Source of the DNA: an uncultured Holophagaceae bacterium
GTDB taxonomy: Bacteria > Acidobacteriota > Holophagae > Holophagales > Holophagaceae
Direction: 5' to 3'
Length of the DNA: 42,090 nucleotides
NCBI GenBank assembly: GCA_903873655.1
Contig: CAIQPH010000126.1
Location: forward strand, 1 to 42,090
Part shown: piece after piece, positions 18,507 to 27,780 of the stretch
How the letters are laid out: every line of letters starts with the position of its first letter
Numbering within the stretch: the first letter of the stretch is position 1
The notes under the pieces: model-generated
What the model saw: the letters and a program-made list of their open reading frames with translations, nothing else
What the model was told of the DNA's origin: nothing
Databases searched by the model: none
Position numbers and translations under genes: made by a program

Positions 18507-19148
18507 ATGCGCTTGGTCGTCCTGCCGCTCTGCCTTGCCGGTCTGCCCCTCTGCGCCCAATGGGACCTGCGCCTGGAACTGCCCCACCCCACCGGTCAGA
18601 GCTTGCCGCAAACCCTCATCAGTGGGACCGGGAACCTGGTGGCAGGGGACTTCCATACAGGCCGTGGCTACATCGCCACCGTGAGCCGACGGATCCTCCA
18701 GGTGGGTCCTCTGCTGAAGCTGGAAGGTGGCCTGGAATACTCCCAGTTCACGGCAGGCGGCAACCTGGCGAACGGAACAGCCTCCCAGGGCGCCAACCTC
18801 AAGCAGCAGGGCGTGGGCGTGGCTCTCAATGTGCAGCTTTGGGTGCCTTTCACGGGGCTCGCCGGTGAATTCGGGCTCATCCAGCGCTTCCAGCGCTACA
18901 CCCTGGACACCGCGGGAGCCTCCAACGCCAAGGACCTGAGCCGCACCTGGCTGCGGGTGGGCGCCCGCTGGCGGGTTCCTGCGGTGGTGGTGCATCCCTA
19001 TGTGGTCGCCAGCTACCAGCAGCCGGTCACCAATGACAACCCGGTGAAGCTCAATGGTGCCGCGGATCTTGCAGCCTACTTCACAGCCCAGGGCAGTGGA
19101 CAGGAATTCCAGCGCCTCTGGACCTTCGGTGTGGGAGTGGCCTATTGA
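18507..19148 (+). CDS. Hypothetical outer-membrane beta-barrel protein
   Basis: The start at 18507 gives a clean signal peptide ([18 protein letters not shown]) and 213 residues. The mature chain is alternating strands with aromatic girdle residues ([30 protein letters not shown]) and ends in Tyr (TFGVGVAY), the classic terminal signal for outer-membrane insertion. The family was not recognised. Its last codons overlap the sirtuin start (TGATG). It may form an operon with the sirtuin and MFS genes. Confidence 0.7.
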   Translation: MRLVVLPLCLAGLPLCAQWDLRLELPHPTGQSLPQTLISGTGNLVAGDFHTGRGYIATVSRRILQVGPLLKLEGGLEYSQFTAGGNLANGTASQGANLKQQGVGVALNVQLWVPFTGLAGEFGLIQRFQRYTLDTAGASNAKDLSRTWLRVGARWRVPAVVVHPYVVASYQQPVTNDNPVKLNGAADLAAYFTAQGSGQEFQRLWTFGVGVAY

Positions 19149-19846
19149 TGTACCGCGCTGCCCGCATCGTCATTCTCACCGGTGCAGGCATTTCTGCGGA
19201 AAGCGGGCTGCGCACGTTTCGTGGCGCCGATGGCCTCTGGGAGAACCACCGGGTGCAGGAAGTGGCCACCCCCGAGGCCTTCCACCAGGATCCGGAACTG
19301 GTCTACCGCTTCTACAACGAACGGCGGCGAAGCCTCGCCACCGTGCAGCCCAATGCCGCCCACCTCGCCCTGGCTAGGCTGGAGCACGAATGGGGCGGAG
19401 ACCTGCTCCTGGTCACCCAGAACGTGGACGATCTGCACGGCCGGGCCGGATCGAGAAACCTGCTCCACATGCACGGCGAGCTCCTCAAGGGGCGCTGCCT
19501 CGACTGTCGGGCCGTCCGGGCCTGGCCCGGGGACATGGACCAGACCAGTCGCTGTCTCAGCTGCGGCGGTGGCCCCATGCGACCGCACATCGTCTGGTTC
19601 GGCGAGATGCCCCTCGAGACCACCCGCATCTACCAGGCCCTGGACCGATGCGACCTCTTCGTGGCCATCGGCACCAGCGGGCATGTCTACCCTGCCGCTG
19701 GCTTCGTGGAGGCCGTCGGGCCGGGCGCCCGGACGCTGGAACTCAACCTCGAACCCAGCCTTGTGGCCAGCGCCTTCCAGCGATCCCTCACCGGCCGGGC
19801 CACGGACTTGGTGCCAACGTTCGTGAACGAGTTGCTGGGTCCCTAG
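19148..19846 (+). CDS. cobB: SIR2-family NAD-dependent protein deacylase
   Basis: The 232-residue protein is a compact bacterial sirtuin: [20 protein letters not shown] (NAD loop), [12 protein letters not shown], the catalytic His in LLHMHGEL, a zinc site (CLDCRAV and CLSCGGG) and VWFGEMPL. It removes acetyl, succinyl or other acyl groups from lysine. The ATG at 19148 is used; a TTG one codon earlier is possible. It overlaps the outer-membrane gene by one base and is immediately followed by the MFS gene. Confidence 0.95.
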   Translation: MYRAARIVILTGAGISAESGLRTFRGADGLWENHRVQEVATPEAFHQDPELVYRFYNERRRSLATVQPNAAHLALARLEHEWGGDLLLVTQNVDDLHGRAGSRNLLHMHGELLKGRCLDCRAVRAWPGDMDQTSRCLSCGGGPMRPHIVWFGEMPLETTRIYQALDRCDLFVAIGTSGHVYPAAGFVEAVGPGARTLELNLEPSLVASAFQRSLTGRATDLVPTFVNELLGP

Positions 19847-21037
19847 ATGGCCTCGAGCAGCACTCCTGCCGCATCCCCCTGGCCCGTGGTCATAATGGGG
19901 GCCCTGGCCCTCGCCATCGCCATGGGCATCGGGCGCTTCGCCTTCACACCCCTCATGCCCCTCATGTTGCGCGATGGCACCCTGGACGCTACCACCGGCA
20001 ACGAGTGGGCAGCCGCCAACTACTGCGGATACCTGCTGGGGGCCCTCACCGCGTCCTGGTTCGCCCAGGACCCGAGGCAGGGGCTGCGGCTCGGCCTGGT
20101 GGGCGTGACGCTGACAACCCTAGCGGCGGCCTGGGTCCCTGTCCCCTTCCAGCTCGGCGGGGCCCTGCTTCGGGCAGCCACCGGTGTCCTAAGCGCCTGG
20201 GTCCTGGTCTGCGCCAGTGGCTGGTGCCTGCCCGAGCTGGCCCGCCGGGGCTCGGCCACCCTGAGCGGGTGGATCTATATCGGCGTGGGCCTGGGGATCA
20301 CTCTGGCGGGTTTGATGGCCTGGCTCGGCGGGGGTCAATCCGCTCGGGCCCTCTGGGTGGAACTGGGCCTGCTCGCCACGGTGGGGACGCTCTTCGTCCT
20401 CTTTCACCTAGCTGGGGAGCCAAGTGCAACGATGCACCCCGGGGCGAGCCCTTCGCGGGCGGCGCCTGGGGAAGCCCGGGGGCAGGGCGCCCTGGTGCTT
20501 TGCTATGCGGCCTTCGGCTTCGGCTACATCATCCCCGCCACCTACTTGCCCACCATGGCCCGGCGCCTGGTATCTGATCCCCTTCTCTTCGGGCTCATCT
20601 GGCCCATCTTTGGCTCCGCGGCCACCCTCTCGGTGGCTATGGCCTCCCGTTGGGCCACGGCTTGGCCCAGGCGGAGGGTGTGGGGCTTCGCCCAGGGCCT
20701 CATGGCCGTGGGTACGGCGTTGCCGCTGCTCCACCCCTCCCTCTGGGTGCTGGCGGGCGCGGCCCTCCTGGTGGGCGGCAGCTTCATGGTGGTCACCATG
20801 GCGGGCCTCCAGTTGGCGCGAGAACAGATGCCCGCCCATCCCACTCCCCTGCTGGCCCGCATGACCGCCGGCTTCGCCGTGGGCCAGATCGCGGGCCCCC
20901 TCCTGGTCCGCCTCCTCGGCACTCACCAGGCCAGCGCCTGGGACGCCCTGAGCTGGGCCAGCGCCGCCGCGACCACTGTCCTGGCCGGCAGCGCCTTCTG
21001 GTTGTGGGCCGGAGACGGAGGCGGCAGGAACGCCTGA
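19847..21037 (+). CDS. YbfB/YjiJ-family MFS transporter
   Basis: The 396-residue protein has about twelve hydrophobic segments and the YbfB/YjiJ-type opening MGIGRFAFTPLMPLML followed by ANYCGYLLGAL. The substrate is unknown. It begins directly after the sirtuin stop codon with no spacer, so the two are cotranscribed. The gene ends about 27 bases before the convergent amgK gene. Confidence 0.88.
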   Translation: MASSSTPAASPWPVVIMGALALAIAMGIGRFAFTPLMPLMLRDGTLDATTGNEWAAANYCGYLLGALTASWFAQDPRQGLRLGLVGVTLTTLAAAWVPVPFQLGGALLRAATGVLSAWVLVCASGWCLPELARRGSATLSGWIYIGVGLGITLAGLMAWLGGGQSARALWVELGLLATVGTLFVLFHLAGEPSATMHPGASPSRAAPGEARGQGALVLCYAAFGFGYIIPATYLPTMARRLVSDPLLFGLIWPIFGSAATLSVAMASRWATAWPRRRVWGFAQGLMAVGTALPLLHPSLWVLAGAALLVGGSFMVVTMAGLQLAREQMPAHPTPLLARMTAGFAVGQIAGPLLVRLLGTHQASAWDALSWASAAATTVLAGSAFWLWAGDGGGRNA

Positions 21038-21064
21038 GGCTCCTTTCGCTCTGGGCCTGCGGGA

Positions 21065-22048
21065 CTACCCCTTCAGCAACCGGTCCTCCGCCAGCCTCAG
21101 CAGGTGCTCGCTGGCGAGGACGCCGTCCTGGTGGTTCATGCGCTGGAAGTGACTCCGGAGATGGCGCAGGGTGCGGGGCACTGCTGAGGCAAAATGGGCC
21201 TTCCTGCGGTGCACGAGCTGGTGGCCGAAGGTGCCCAGGGCCTTGAGGCTCCGCTGCAGGGCGCTGAGATTCAGCTCTTCCAGCAGGGCCTCCTGGTTCC
21301 AGCCCAGTTCGGCCTGGAGGGGCGCCACCAGGACGCGTCCCGCCTCCTTGGACCAGTCCCAGTAGGCGTCATAGAGCAGGCTGGCAAGATCGTAGGTGGC
21401 TGCGCCCCGGCGGGCGTCCTGGAAATCGATGGCCACCAGCCGATCGCCGTGCACCATGAGATTCCGCACATGGAAATCGCGGTGCACGAAAAAGTGTGCC
21501 CGCGTCTCCAGGCTGGCGTGGACATCCTCCATCATCCGGTCCAGCCACCGGGGCGGCTCCCTCTGCAGGAAATCCTGGAAGAAGTTCTGCCGGCAGTGGT
21601 CCCACTCGAACTCGAACTTGGCCTGATCAAAGGCCCGGTTCATGAAGAACGTGTGGCCCGGAGCCCCCAGGGTCAGTGGACCGGCCAGAGTGGCCAGCAG
21701 GTATCCGGCCTGCCGCGCCCAGGTCACTTCCTCCTCAGGATGTTCCACCAGCCGGCGCTCCAGCGTGGTGTCGCCCAGATCCTCCACCAGCAGACAGCGA
21801 TCGTCATCATCGCACTGGATGATCGTGGGCACGCGGAGGAGGGGATCCAGGTAGGCCTGCAGGGCGCGGAACTCGAAGTAGCTGTCGTCGGTCTTCTCCG
21901 CCGTATCCAGCGGGTGCAGCACCACCAGGACCGTGCCCAGTTGGGGATGGCCCACGCGGAAGTACTGACGGGTCCCGGCATCCCCGGCGAGCGACCGGGG
22001 ATCGGTCAGAGCCCAACGCTCGAGGGCGCGTTGCAGACGGGGATCCAT
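21065..22048 (-). CDS. amgK: Sugar kinase of peptidoglycan recycling, AmgK-like
   Basis: The 327-residue protein is a choline/aminoglycoside kinase fold member with HRDFHVRNLM (catalytic D and N) and AIDFQDARRGAATYDLASLL, a sequence closely matching AmgK. AmgK phosphorylates the anomeric carbon of N-acetylmuramate or N-acetylglucosamine. It follows the MurU-like gene by 4 bp; together they turn recycled MurNAc into UDP-MurNAc, bypassing the MurA/MurB steps. Confidence 0.9.
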   Translation of the reverse strand: MDPRLQRALERWALTDPRSLAGDAGTRQYFRVGHPQLGTVLVVLHPLDTAEKTDDSYFEFRALQAYLDPLLRVPTIIQCDDDDRCLLVEDLGDTTLERRLVEHPEEEVTWARQAGYLLATLAGPLTLGAPGHTFFMNRAFDQAKFEFEWDHCRQNFFQDFLQREPPRWLDRMMEDVHASLETRAHFFVHRDFHVRNLMVHGDRLVAIDFQDARRGAATYDLASLLYDAYWDWSKEAGRVLVAPLQAELGWNQEALLEELNLSALQRSLKALGTFGHQLVHRRKAHFASAVPRTLRHLRSHFQRMNHQDGVLASEHLLRLAEDRLLKG

Positions 22049-22052
22049 GTCT

Positions 22053-22886
22053 TCAGGTTAAGCCCAACCGCACCTGTCTGCCGCCCTCCTCGAACCAGAG
22101 CGCATCGGTGTCGGTGATGGCCGGCGGAGGTGCGGCCCCCGGGCCCAGGACACAGTGGTCGAGGCGACCCGCGGCGCGGGCGGTGGGATGGAAGTAGCAG
22201 CCCGGAAGGCGGCCTTCCTCCTCTGGTGCCAGCTCCGCGGCGGCCTGGATGAGCGCATCGGCAGTGCCCACTTCCCGCCAGGGGAAAGGCGCCACGACCA
22301 CGCCCAGGTGGAAGCGCAGTCGCGGGCGCAGGTCATCCACTTCGCTCGGTCCTTCGGGAAGGAGGGCGAGGGCCTCCGGCGACCAGGCGGCGGCACCGGT
22401 GAAATGGTAGGGGCCCCGAGGTCCCGCCACACCTTTGGGAAGGATCCGGCCCTGATCGTCCATCCAGACGGCATTCCATCCGCTCCCCGGATGGGGGACG
22501 AGCAGCCAGCTCAGAGTGGCAGCCTCTTCACGGTGGCGGGCCCTAAGGCGGTCGAAGGGCACGGCCTCAGCCCAGACGTCGGCATTCCAGGCGAGCAGTT
22601 CCGAGGCCACGCGACCTCGGGCGTGCAGCAGACTCCCCGCACTGCCCAGGAGCCGGGGTTCCTCGAAGACCTCGAGGCCCAGGGCTACAGTGCGGAGGCG
22701 GTCCGGATGCAGATGGACGTTGCAGCCGATGCGCTGGAGCCCATGGAACCGCAGCGCCTCGGCCCCCCATTGCAGGAGGGACCGCCCCATCAGGGTCCAG
22801 GCAGGTTTGGGCAGGCACTGGCTCAGAGGGCCCATCCTCAGGCCCAGGCCAGCAGCGAGCAGGAAGCCCTCGAGCGGCTCAGCCAT
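22053..22886 (-). CDS. murU: Nucleotidyltransferase of MurU type (MurNAc-1-phosphate uridylyltransferase)
   Basis: The 277 residues begin with the sugar-nucleotidyltransferase loop FLLAAGLGLRMGPLSQ, then LPKPAW, and a WNADVW segment where the metal-binding Asp of MurU lies. The C-terminal region (about 215-277) is longer than in short MurU proteins. The pairing with AmgK four bases downstream supports the assignment over the more general mannose-1-phosphate type. Its first 8 bases overlap the corC-like gene. Confidence 0.85.
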   Translation of the reverse strand: MAEPLEGFLLAAGLGLRMGPLSQCLPKPAWTLMGRSLLQWGAEALRFHGLQRIGCNVHLHPDRLRTVALGLEVFEEPRLLGSAGSLLHARGRVASELLAWNADVWAEAVPFDRLRARHREEAATLSWLLVPHPGSGWNAVWMDDQGRILPKGVAGPRGPYHFTGAAAWSPEALALLPEGPSEVDDLRPRLRFHLGVVVAPFPWREVGTADALIQAAAELAPEEEGRLPGCYFHPTARAAGRLDHCVLGPGAAPPPAITDTDALWFEEGGRQVRLGLT

Positions 22887-24195
22887 GGGGCTCGCCCAGC
22901 GGCTCTGGGGGCAGGGCTTTCAAGAGGAACTGTCCCGGGGCCAGGCCGCGCATGGACAACACTCGGATCCGCCAACCCTGGAGGCGCAGTTCATCACCCG
23001 GCTGCAGCACTCGGCCCAGCCGCTCCTGGAAAAAGCCCCCGAGGCTGACGGATCCGGCCTCGGTTTCCAGGTTCAGGCGCAGGTGATCCTCCAACTGCTC
23101 GAGCCTGACGTTCCCCTGGGCCAGCCAGGCCCCGCCGCGGGTCTTGCGCAGCTGGATGGCCTCGCGGTCGAACTCGTCCTGGATCTCGCCGACCAGCTCT
23201 TCCAGCACGTCCTCCAGGGTCACCAGGCCGTCCACGCCGCCATGCTCGTTCACCACGAGGGCGACGTGCTGCTTGCGCTGCTGGAATTCCAACAGGAGCC
23301 CCTGGATGGGTTTCATCTCGGGCACGAAGAAGGCGGGCCTGGCCAGTTCGCGCAGATCCACGGCACCACCCCGGTCCTGCATGGCCCAGAGCAGCTCCTT
23401 GAGGTGGATGACGCCCACCACCCGGTCCAGGTCCCCCTCCACCAGCGGGATGCGTGTGTGGGGGGTGGTACGGGCCAGGGCGAGGTTGGCCGCAAGGCTG
23501 CGGGTCAGGTCGAAGCAGACCACCTGGGCCCTGGGCACGGCGATCTCCTTCACCCTGCGGCGGCTGAAATCGAAGAGGTTCTCGATGAGTTCCTTGTGGT
23601 TCAGGTCGAGGTGTCCCTCGGCCTGGCTGCGCTCGAGCATGCGCCGGAATTCGGCCTCGGAGGGCAGATGGTCCTCGGCATCAGCCTCGGGATGCACGCC
23701 GAAGAGCGCCAGCACCAGATGGCTCAGTTGCGTGAGGCACCAGGTGAGTGGCCGCATCAGGCGCGACCAGGCCAGCAGGGGCGCGGCCGTGCGCAAGGCC
23801 CAGGGCAGCGCGGACCGGATGGCCAGATTGCGGGGCACCAGTTCCGCCAGCACCACGTGGAGCGTAGTCATCACCAGCAGGGCCAGGCCCGTGCTGAGCG
23901 GCAGCACCAGGGTGGGCCAGGGCAGCCAGCCGAAGCCGGCCCGGAAGGCATGGCTGAACAGGTCTTTGCCCACGGCGCCAAGAGCCAGGGCGCAGAGCAC
24001 GATTCCGGCCTGGATCGCCGACAGGTGGTGGGAAAGGCCGCGATGGACCTCGATGGCCCGGCGGGCGCGCAGGTCCTGTTCGGCCAGCGCCTCGAGCTGG
24101 GTTTCCCGGACGCGGACCGCCGCAAACTCGGCCATGACGAAGAAGGCGCTGAGGAAAATGAGGGCGGCGCAGATGAGGGCCGCGGCGAGGGTCAC
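22879..24195 (-). CDS. CNNM/CorC-like (hemolysin C) membrane protein
   Basis: The 438-residue protein has a DUF21/CNNM transmembrane domain (about 1-170, three to four helices), a CBS pair (about 200-330, for example TTPHTRIPLVEGDLDRVVGV and EHGGVDGLVTLEDVLEELVGEI) and a CorC/HlyC C-terminal domain. Such proteins are linked to Mg2+ or Co2+ transport. It starts with GTG five bases after the frzS-like gene and overlaps murU by 8 bases. Confidence 0.92.
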   Translation of the reverse strand: MTLAAALICAALIFLSAFFVMAEFAAVRVRETQLEALAEQDLRARRAIEVHRGLSHHLSAIQAGIVLCALALGAVGKDLFSHAFRAGFGWLPWPTLVLPLSTGLALLVMTTLHVVLAELVPRNLAIRSALPWALRTAAPLLAWSRLMRPLTWCLTQLSHLVLALFGVHPEADAEDHLPSEAEFRRMLERSQAEGHLDLNHKELIENLFDFSRRRVKEIAVPRAQVVCFDLTRSLAANLALARTTPHTRIPLVEGDLDRVVGVIHLKELLWAMQDRGGAVDLRELARPAFFVPEMKPIQGLLLEFQQRKQHVALVVNEHGGVDGLVTLEDVLEELVGEIQDEFDREAIQLRKTRGGAWLAQGNVRLEQLEDHLRLNLETEAGSVSLGGFFQERLGRVLQPGDELRLQGWRIRVLSMRGLAPGQFLLKALPPEPLGEPHG

Positions 24196-24200
24196 GGGAG

Positions 24201-25949
24201 TCAGCCCCTGGCTAGGTCGGAGCCGCGTCGAAGCTTGTCCTGGATCTCCTGCAGCAGGCCGTCCAGGTGTTGCAGGCGGTCCCGGTGCTCCGAAAGCTGG
24301 TCATGAACAGCCTGCTTCTCCCCCTGCAAGACCGCAAAGGCTTCCTGCTGGTCTGCCAAAGCCTGGTTGAGTCGTGAGGCCTCTCCCTCCGCCCGCTCCA
24401 GACCTTTCATGAGTTCGAGCTGCTCTGCTTCATGGAGGACCCTGGCCCCATCCAGCTGCTGCCGGACTTCGCTCACCTGGGCTTCGAGCCGGGCGATCTC
24501 CTCATGGTGCTGCTGGATCGTCTCCTGCTTGGCGAAGAGTTGGAGATCCCGCTCGAGGATCTGGGCCTGGCTGGCCTCCCATTCCGCCTCCCGCTGGCGC
24601 AACTGAGTGCCCAGCTCCGCCAGATCACGGCCCTGACCGCGCATGGTGGCCTCCAGTCCGGCCATCTCCAGCTGGCTGGTATGCACCTTCTCCTTCAATC
24701 CCGCCACCTCGAGAAGCGCGGCTTGATGGGCACCCGTGAGGCCGGTGTGCTGCTCCACGAGCTCTTCCAGTGTGGCGTTGAGTTGCGACTGCGCCTGAAG
24801 GGACACCTCCAGTTCCTGCTGCTTGGCAAGCAACGCTTCCTTGTTCTCGGCCCTGATGGACTCTTTTTCCTGTTCCACGGCGGCCAGGGCCTCCGCTTTG
24901 GCGGCCAAGGCCGCCTCCAATTCGTGGGCCTTGGCCCGGAACGGCTCCAGGTCCATGGTCTCGTTCAGGAGCCGGTCGCGTTCCTTGAGCAGTTCGATCA
25001 CCCGTTGGGTCTTCTCGCCCACCTGATGATTGAGGGCCTCCACCTGTTCGATGAGACCGGTGCGCTCGACGAGTGCCTCTTTGAGTTGGGCCTTGAGGGT
25101 TTCCATGGTCTCGCCTTCGCGGCCGCGGGTTTCCTCCAGGTTGCGCAGGGCCGATTCGGTGTCCGCCAGACGCGTCTTGAGGAGTTCGGATTCGCGATTG
25201 CTGCGCTCCACCTCGTCCAGATTGAGTGTCACGGAATTCATCTGCCGCTGAATCTGCTGGGTCTCGGCTTCGGCTGCGAGAATGCGCTGATCCGCCGCTT
25301 CCAGGCGCTGGTCCCGGAGACGCAACTCCTCTCGGAGCGCTGCTACCTGCTCCTCCAGAAGTCGCAGGTGGCTGGAGTCTGGAATGGTTTCAGGGATCCC
25401 CTCGGGCCGGGCGTCCAGGCTGGCGGCCTTGGCGGATGACGGCGAGCGCACGCCGAACACCGGTTCTGAGGCCCCGCTGGCAGCCGGTTTATCCAGGGCG
25501 CTCTTCAGGCCTTCCAGCCAGTCGTCCCCCAACTCGACGTCCACCAACTCGCCGAAGGGATTATCCGGATCCAGGACCTTTCCTGGCACGAAGGGCGTGA
25601 GCGCGGCGACCAGGGCGCTGGGTGGGATGGGTTTGTGCAGGTAGAGGTCGGCCCTGCCCTTGAGGCTCTGGTGGCGCCGGTATTCCTCTTCCGTCGCCTT
25701 GGCGCTGAGGAGTAGGATCTTCAGGCTGTCGAGGCTTGCGTGCTTCCGGATGGTGGAACAGAGGGCGTACCCTTTGTTGTCGGCCACTTCCACGCAGATG
25801 AGCACAGCGGCGTAGGCCCCGCTCTCCAGCTTTGGGATGACGCCATCCGGGGAGGCCATCACCTCCAGGTCGAAAGCCGATTCAAGGCTGACCTGGTGCT
25901 CCTTCAGGAAACTCCGATCGCTGTCCACGAGGAGAAGGCGTTGGCCCAT
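24201..25949 (-). CDS. FrzS/AglZ-like pseudo-receiver with long coiled coil
   Basis: Residues 1-125 form a CheY-like receiver: MGQRLLLVDSDRSFLKEHQ carries the acidic pair, but the phosphoacceptor strand reads AVLICVEVADNKGYALC, with no Asp at the usual place, so it probably cannot be phosphorylated. LYLHKPI supplies the final Lys. The pattern (NKGYALCSTIRK, LKGRADLYLHKP) resembles the pseudo-receiver of myxobacterial FrzS. A linker (125-200) is followed by about 370 residues of heptad-rich, Glu/Gln/Leu-rich coiled coil to residue 575. FrzS and AglZ share this architecture and locate to cell poles to direct motility. It heads an operon with corC-like, murU and amgK. An AAGGAT box precedes the ATG. 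Confidence 0.82.
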   Translation of the reverse strand: MGQRLLLVDSDRSFLKEHQVSLESAFDLEVMASPDGVIPKLESGAYAAVLICVEVADNKGYALCSTIRKHASLDSLKILLLSAKATEEEYRRHQSLKGRADLYLHKPIPPSALVAALTPFVPGKVLDPDNPFGELVDVELGDDWLEGLKSALDKPAASGASEPVFGVRSPSSAKAASLDARPEGIPETIPDSSHLRLLEEQVAALREELRLRDQRLEAADQRILAAEAETQQIQRQMNSVTLNLDEVERSNRESELLKTRLADTESALRNLEETRGREGETMETLKAQLKEALVERTGLIEQVEALNHQVGEKTQRVIELLKERDRLLNETMDLEPFRAKAHELEAALAAKAEALAAVEQEKESIRAENKEALLAKQQELEVSLQAQSQLNATLEELVEQHTGLTGAHQAALLEVAGLKEKVHTSQLEMAGLEATMRGQGRDLAELGTQLRQREAEWEASQAQILERDLQLFAKQETIQQHHEEIARLEAQVSEVRQQLDGARVLHEAEQLELMKGLERAEGEASRLNQALADQQEAFAVLQGEKQAVHDQLSEHRDRLQHLDGLLQEIQDKLRRGSDLARG

Positions 25950-25990
25950 GGTCGATCCTTAGGCAGGTTGAACCTTGGAGTTTAGCGGAA

Positions 25991-26023
25991 TGAACGAAGC
26001 CCCGTTACCCGGGGCTTCGTTCA
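25991..26023 (-). terminator. Perfect 14-bp hairpin terminator after degP
   Basis: The arms (25991-26004 and 26010-26023) pair perfectly over 14 bases with a 5-base loop (TTACC). It lies 28 bases past the protease stop and before the frzS-like start, so it probably ends the protease transcript. No long T-run follows, so it may act by stability or with Rho. Confidence 0.7.
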
Positions 26024-26050
26024 AGGGCAACTTCTCGCCCTGGTAGCCCC

Positions 26051-27553
26051 TCAGCGAGGCGCCACCGGCAGGGTGATCTTCTGACTGCCGTCGGGGGACT
26101 GGATGTAGAGCAGTAGCGTCCGGCCCCCGGCTTTCTTCACCTGGGCGTTGAACTCAGAGAGGTTGTTCACGGGCTGGCGGCCCACCTCAGTGATGATCAT
26201 ACCCGGCGCCAGGCCTCGGTCTGCGGCCGGCGAGCGTGGATCCACCGAAGTGACCACCACCCCCTTCATCCGGTTCTTGGCGTCTGCGGGCTCCACGGTG
26301 AACCCATAGACCTTCTGGAGGCTGAGGCTCTTCAGGTCGCCCTGGGCCTTCGGGTCGGACTCCCCCTCCGGCGCCTCACCGGCCTCCCGGCGGCGCTGTT
26401 CCTCGAGGGTCTTGCGGTCCCCCAGGGTGGCCGTGAGTTGGATGGTCTTGCCATCCCGGAGGATGGTCAGCTTGAGGGTGTCGCCAGCGCGGCGGTTTGA
26501 GACCACGGCCACCACCTCGTCGGGGCTGCGCACGGCCTGCCCGTCCAGGGCGGTGATGACATCCAGGCGCAACACGCCGGCTTTGTCAGCGGCCTGCCCC
26601 TTCTCCACGGTGCTGACCACCACGCCTTCCTTGGCCCCGAGGGCATCCTGGTAGGCCTGATCGAGTTCCGCGGGACCGATCCCGAGGTAGCCGCGGCTCA
26701 CGGGCTTGCCGCTGCGCAGATCCTTGAGAATGCGATTCACCTGACTGATGGGCACGGCGAAGCCGATGTTCTGCCCGGCCGGATTGATGGCCGTGTTGAT
26801 GCCCACGACCTCGCCCCGGAGGTTCAGCAGGGGGCCCCCTGAATTCCCGCGATTGATCGCCGCGTCGGTCTGGAGGAAGGAACTCAGGCCCGTATCGAGC
26901 TTGCGACCCTTGGCGCTGATGATGCCCTGGGTGACCGTGTGTTCCAGGCCAAGGGGATTGCCGATGGCCACCACCCATTCGCCGATTCGCAACCCGTCGG
27001 AATCGCCCAGCTTGGCGTGGGGCAGGTGAACCGCGTCGATCTTGATGAGCGCGATGTCCAGCTCCTTATCCTTGCCGAGCACGGTGGCCTTGTAGCTCTT
27101 TCCATCGCTGGTCTTCACCTCCAGCGCGTTGTCCGTGCTCCCCATGCTGGCCACCACGTGGTAGTTCGTGAGGATCTCGCCGTTGGGGCTGATGATCACG
27201 CCGGACCCGCCGGATACCGCCCGCTGCTCCTCGTCATCGCCCCGGGGGGTGCGCCGCTGCTGGGGCCCGCCAGGTCCGAAGAAGAAGTCGAAGAAGTCCT
27301 GGCCACCGACCTGGGGATGGTCGAAGCGGCGGTTCTTGACGAAGCTGGTATTGGTGATTGCCACCACCGTGGGATTGAGTTTCTCGGCCACCTCCGCGAT
27401 GGGCGGCAGCCGGTCCAACCCCTTGGCATCAACCACCACCGGTTTCTCTTCCTGGGCCGCCACGACCCAGCCGTGGCTGAGGCCCATTCCCAGGGCCATG
27501 CACCCGGCCGCGAAGACCGATAACCCCAACACCTGTTTGACCTGACGATTCAT
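26051..27553 (-). CDS. degP: Periplasmic serine protease DegP/HtrA family
   Basis: The start at 27553 is chosen for its GAGGGG box and N-terminal signal (MNRQVKQVLGLSVFAAGCMA, ending near VAAQ); the open frame extends 75 bases further. The 500 residues have the triad H132 (LTNYHVVAS), D166 (LDIALIKID) and S238 (NRGNSGGPLL), then two PDZ domains (about 300-390 and 410-490). DegP degrades or refolds damaged periplasmic proteins. A Q-linker-like stretch between the PDZ domains is Arg/Glu-rich. It is monocistronic and divergent from tRNA-His. Confidence 0.96.
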   Translation of the reverse strand: MNRQVKQVLGLSVFAAGCMALGMGLSHGWVVAAQEEKPVVVDAKGLDRLPPIAEVAEKLNPTVVAITNTSFVKNRRFDHPQVGGQDFFDFFFGPGGPQQRRTPRGDDEEQRAVSGGSGVIISPNGEILTNYHVVASMGSTDNALEVKTSDGKSYKATVLGKDKELDIALIKIDAVHLPHAKLGDSDGLRIGEWVVAIGNPLGLEHTVTQGIISAKGRKLDTGLSSFLQTDAAINRGNSGGPLLNLRGEVVGINTAINPAGQNIGFAVPISQVNRILKDLRSGKPVSRGYLGIGPAELDQAYQDALGAKEGVVVSTVEKGQAADKAGVLRLDVITALDGQAVRSPDEVVAVVSNRRAGDTLKLTILRDGKTIQLTATLGDRKTLEEQRRREAGEAPEGESDPKAQGDLKSLSLQKVYGFTVEPADAKNRMKGVVVTSVDPRSPAADRGLAPGMIITEVGRQPVNNLSEFNAQVKKAGGRTLLLYIQSPDGSQKITLPVAPR

Positions 27554-27662
27554 GAAACCCCTCGCTTGGCCGGACTCCCGGCACGTCTGTTCGATGACCG
27601 CAGTGCGCCGAAGGTTCCCGCTGGTCATCCGGAACCGTACAGGATAATCTGAATGGTCCGAC

Positions 27663-27740
27663 GGCGGCTGTAGCTCAGTTGGTTAGAGTACTGGATTGTG
27701 ATTCCAGGTGTCGGGGGTTCGAGTCCCCTCAGCCGCCCCA
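27663..27740 (+). tRNA. tRNA-His (GTG)
   Basis: The cloverleaf folds well: acceptor GCGGCTG with CAGCCGC, D arm TAGCTCAGTTGGTTAGAG, anticodon stem CTGGA/TCCAG with loop TTGTGAT, and T arm GGGGG-TTCGAGT-CCCCT. G27663 is the extra G(-1) opposite C73, diagnostic of tRNA-His. CCA is encoded. A -10-like GATAAT at 27643-27648 lies about 15 bases upstream. Confidence 0.97.
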
Positions 27741-27780
27741 ATAGCCAAAGGGCCTCGCGTGCGAGGTCCTTTGGCTATTG
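27739..27780 (+). terminator. Long hairpin directly after tRNA-His
   Basis: CAATAGCCAAAGG (27739-27751) pairs perfectly with 27768-27780, and the inner CCTCG/CGAGG continues the stem (about 19 bp with one wobble) around a CGTG loop. It starts within the CCA end. It probably ends tRNA transcription, although no T-run follows. Confidence 0.7.

Noticed and set aside
22516-24306. 596-residue open frame on the plus strand across murU and corC-like genes
   Set aside because: The minus-strand genes in the same place have clear domains and tight operon spacing; this frame is low-complexity Gln/Gly/Arg shadow.
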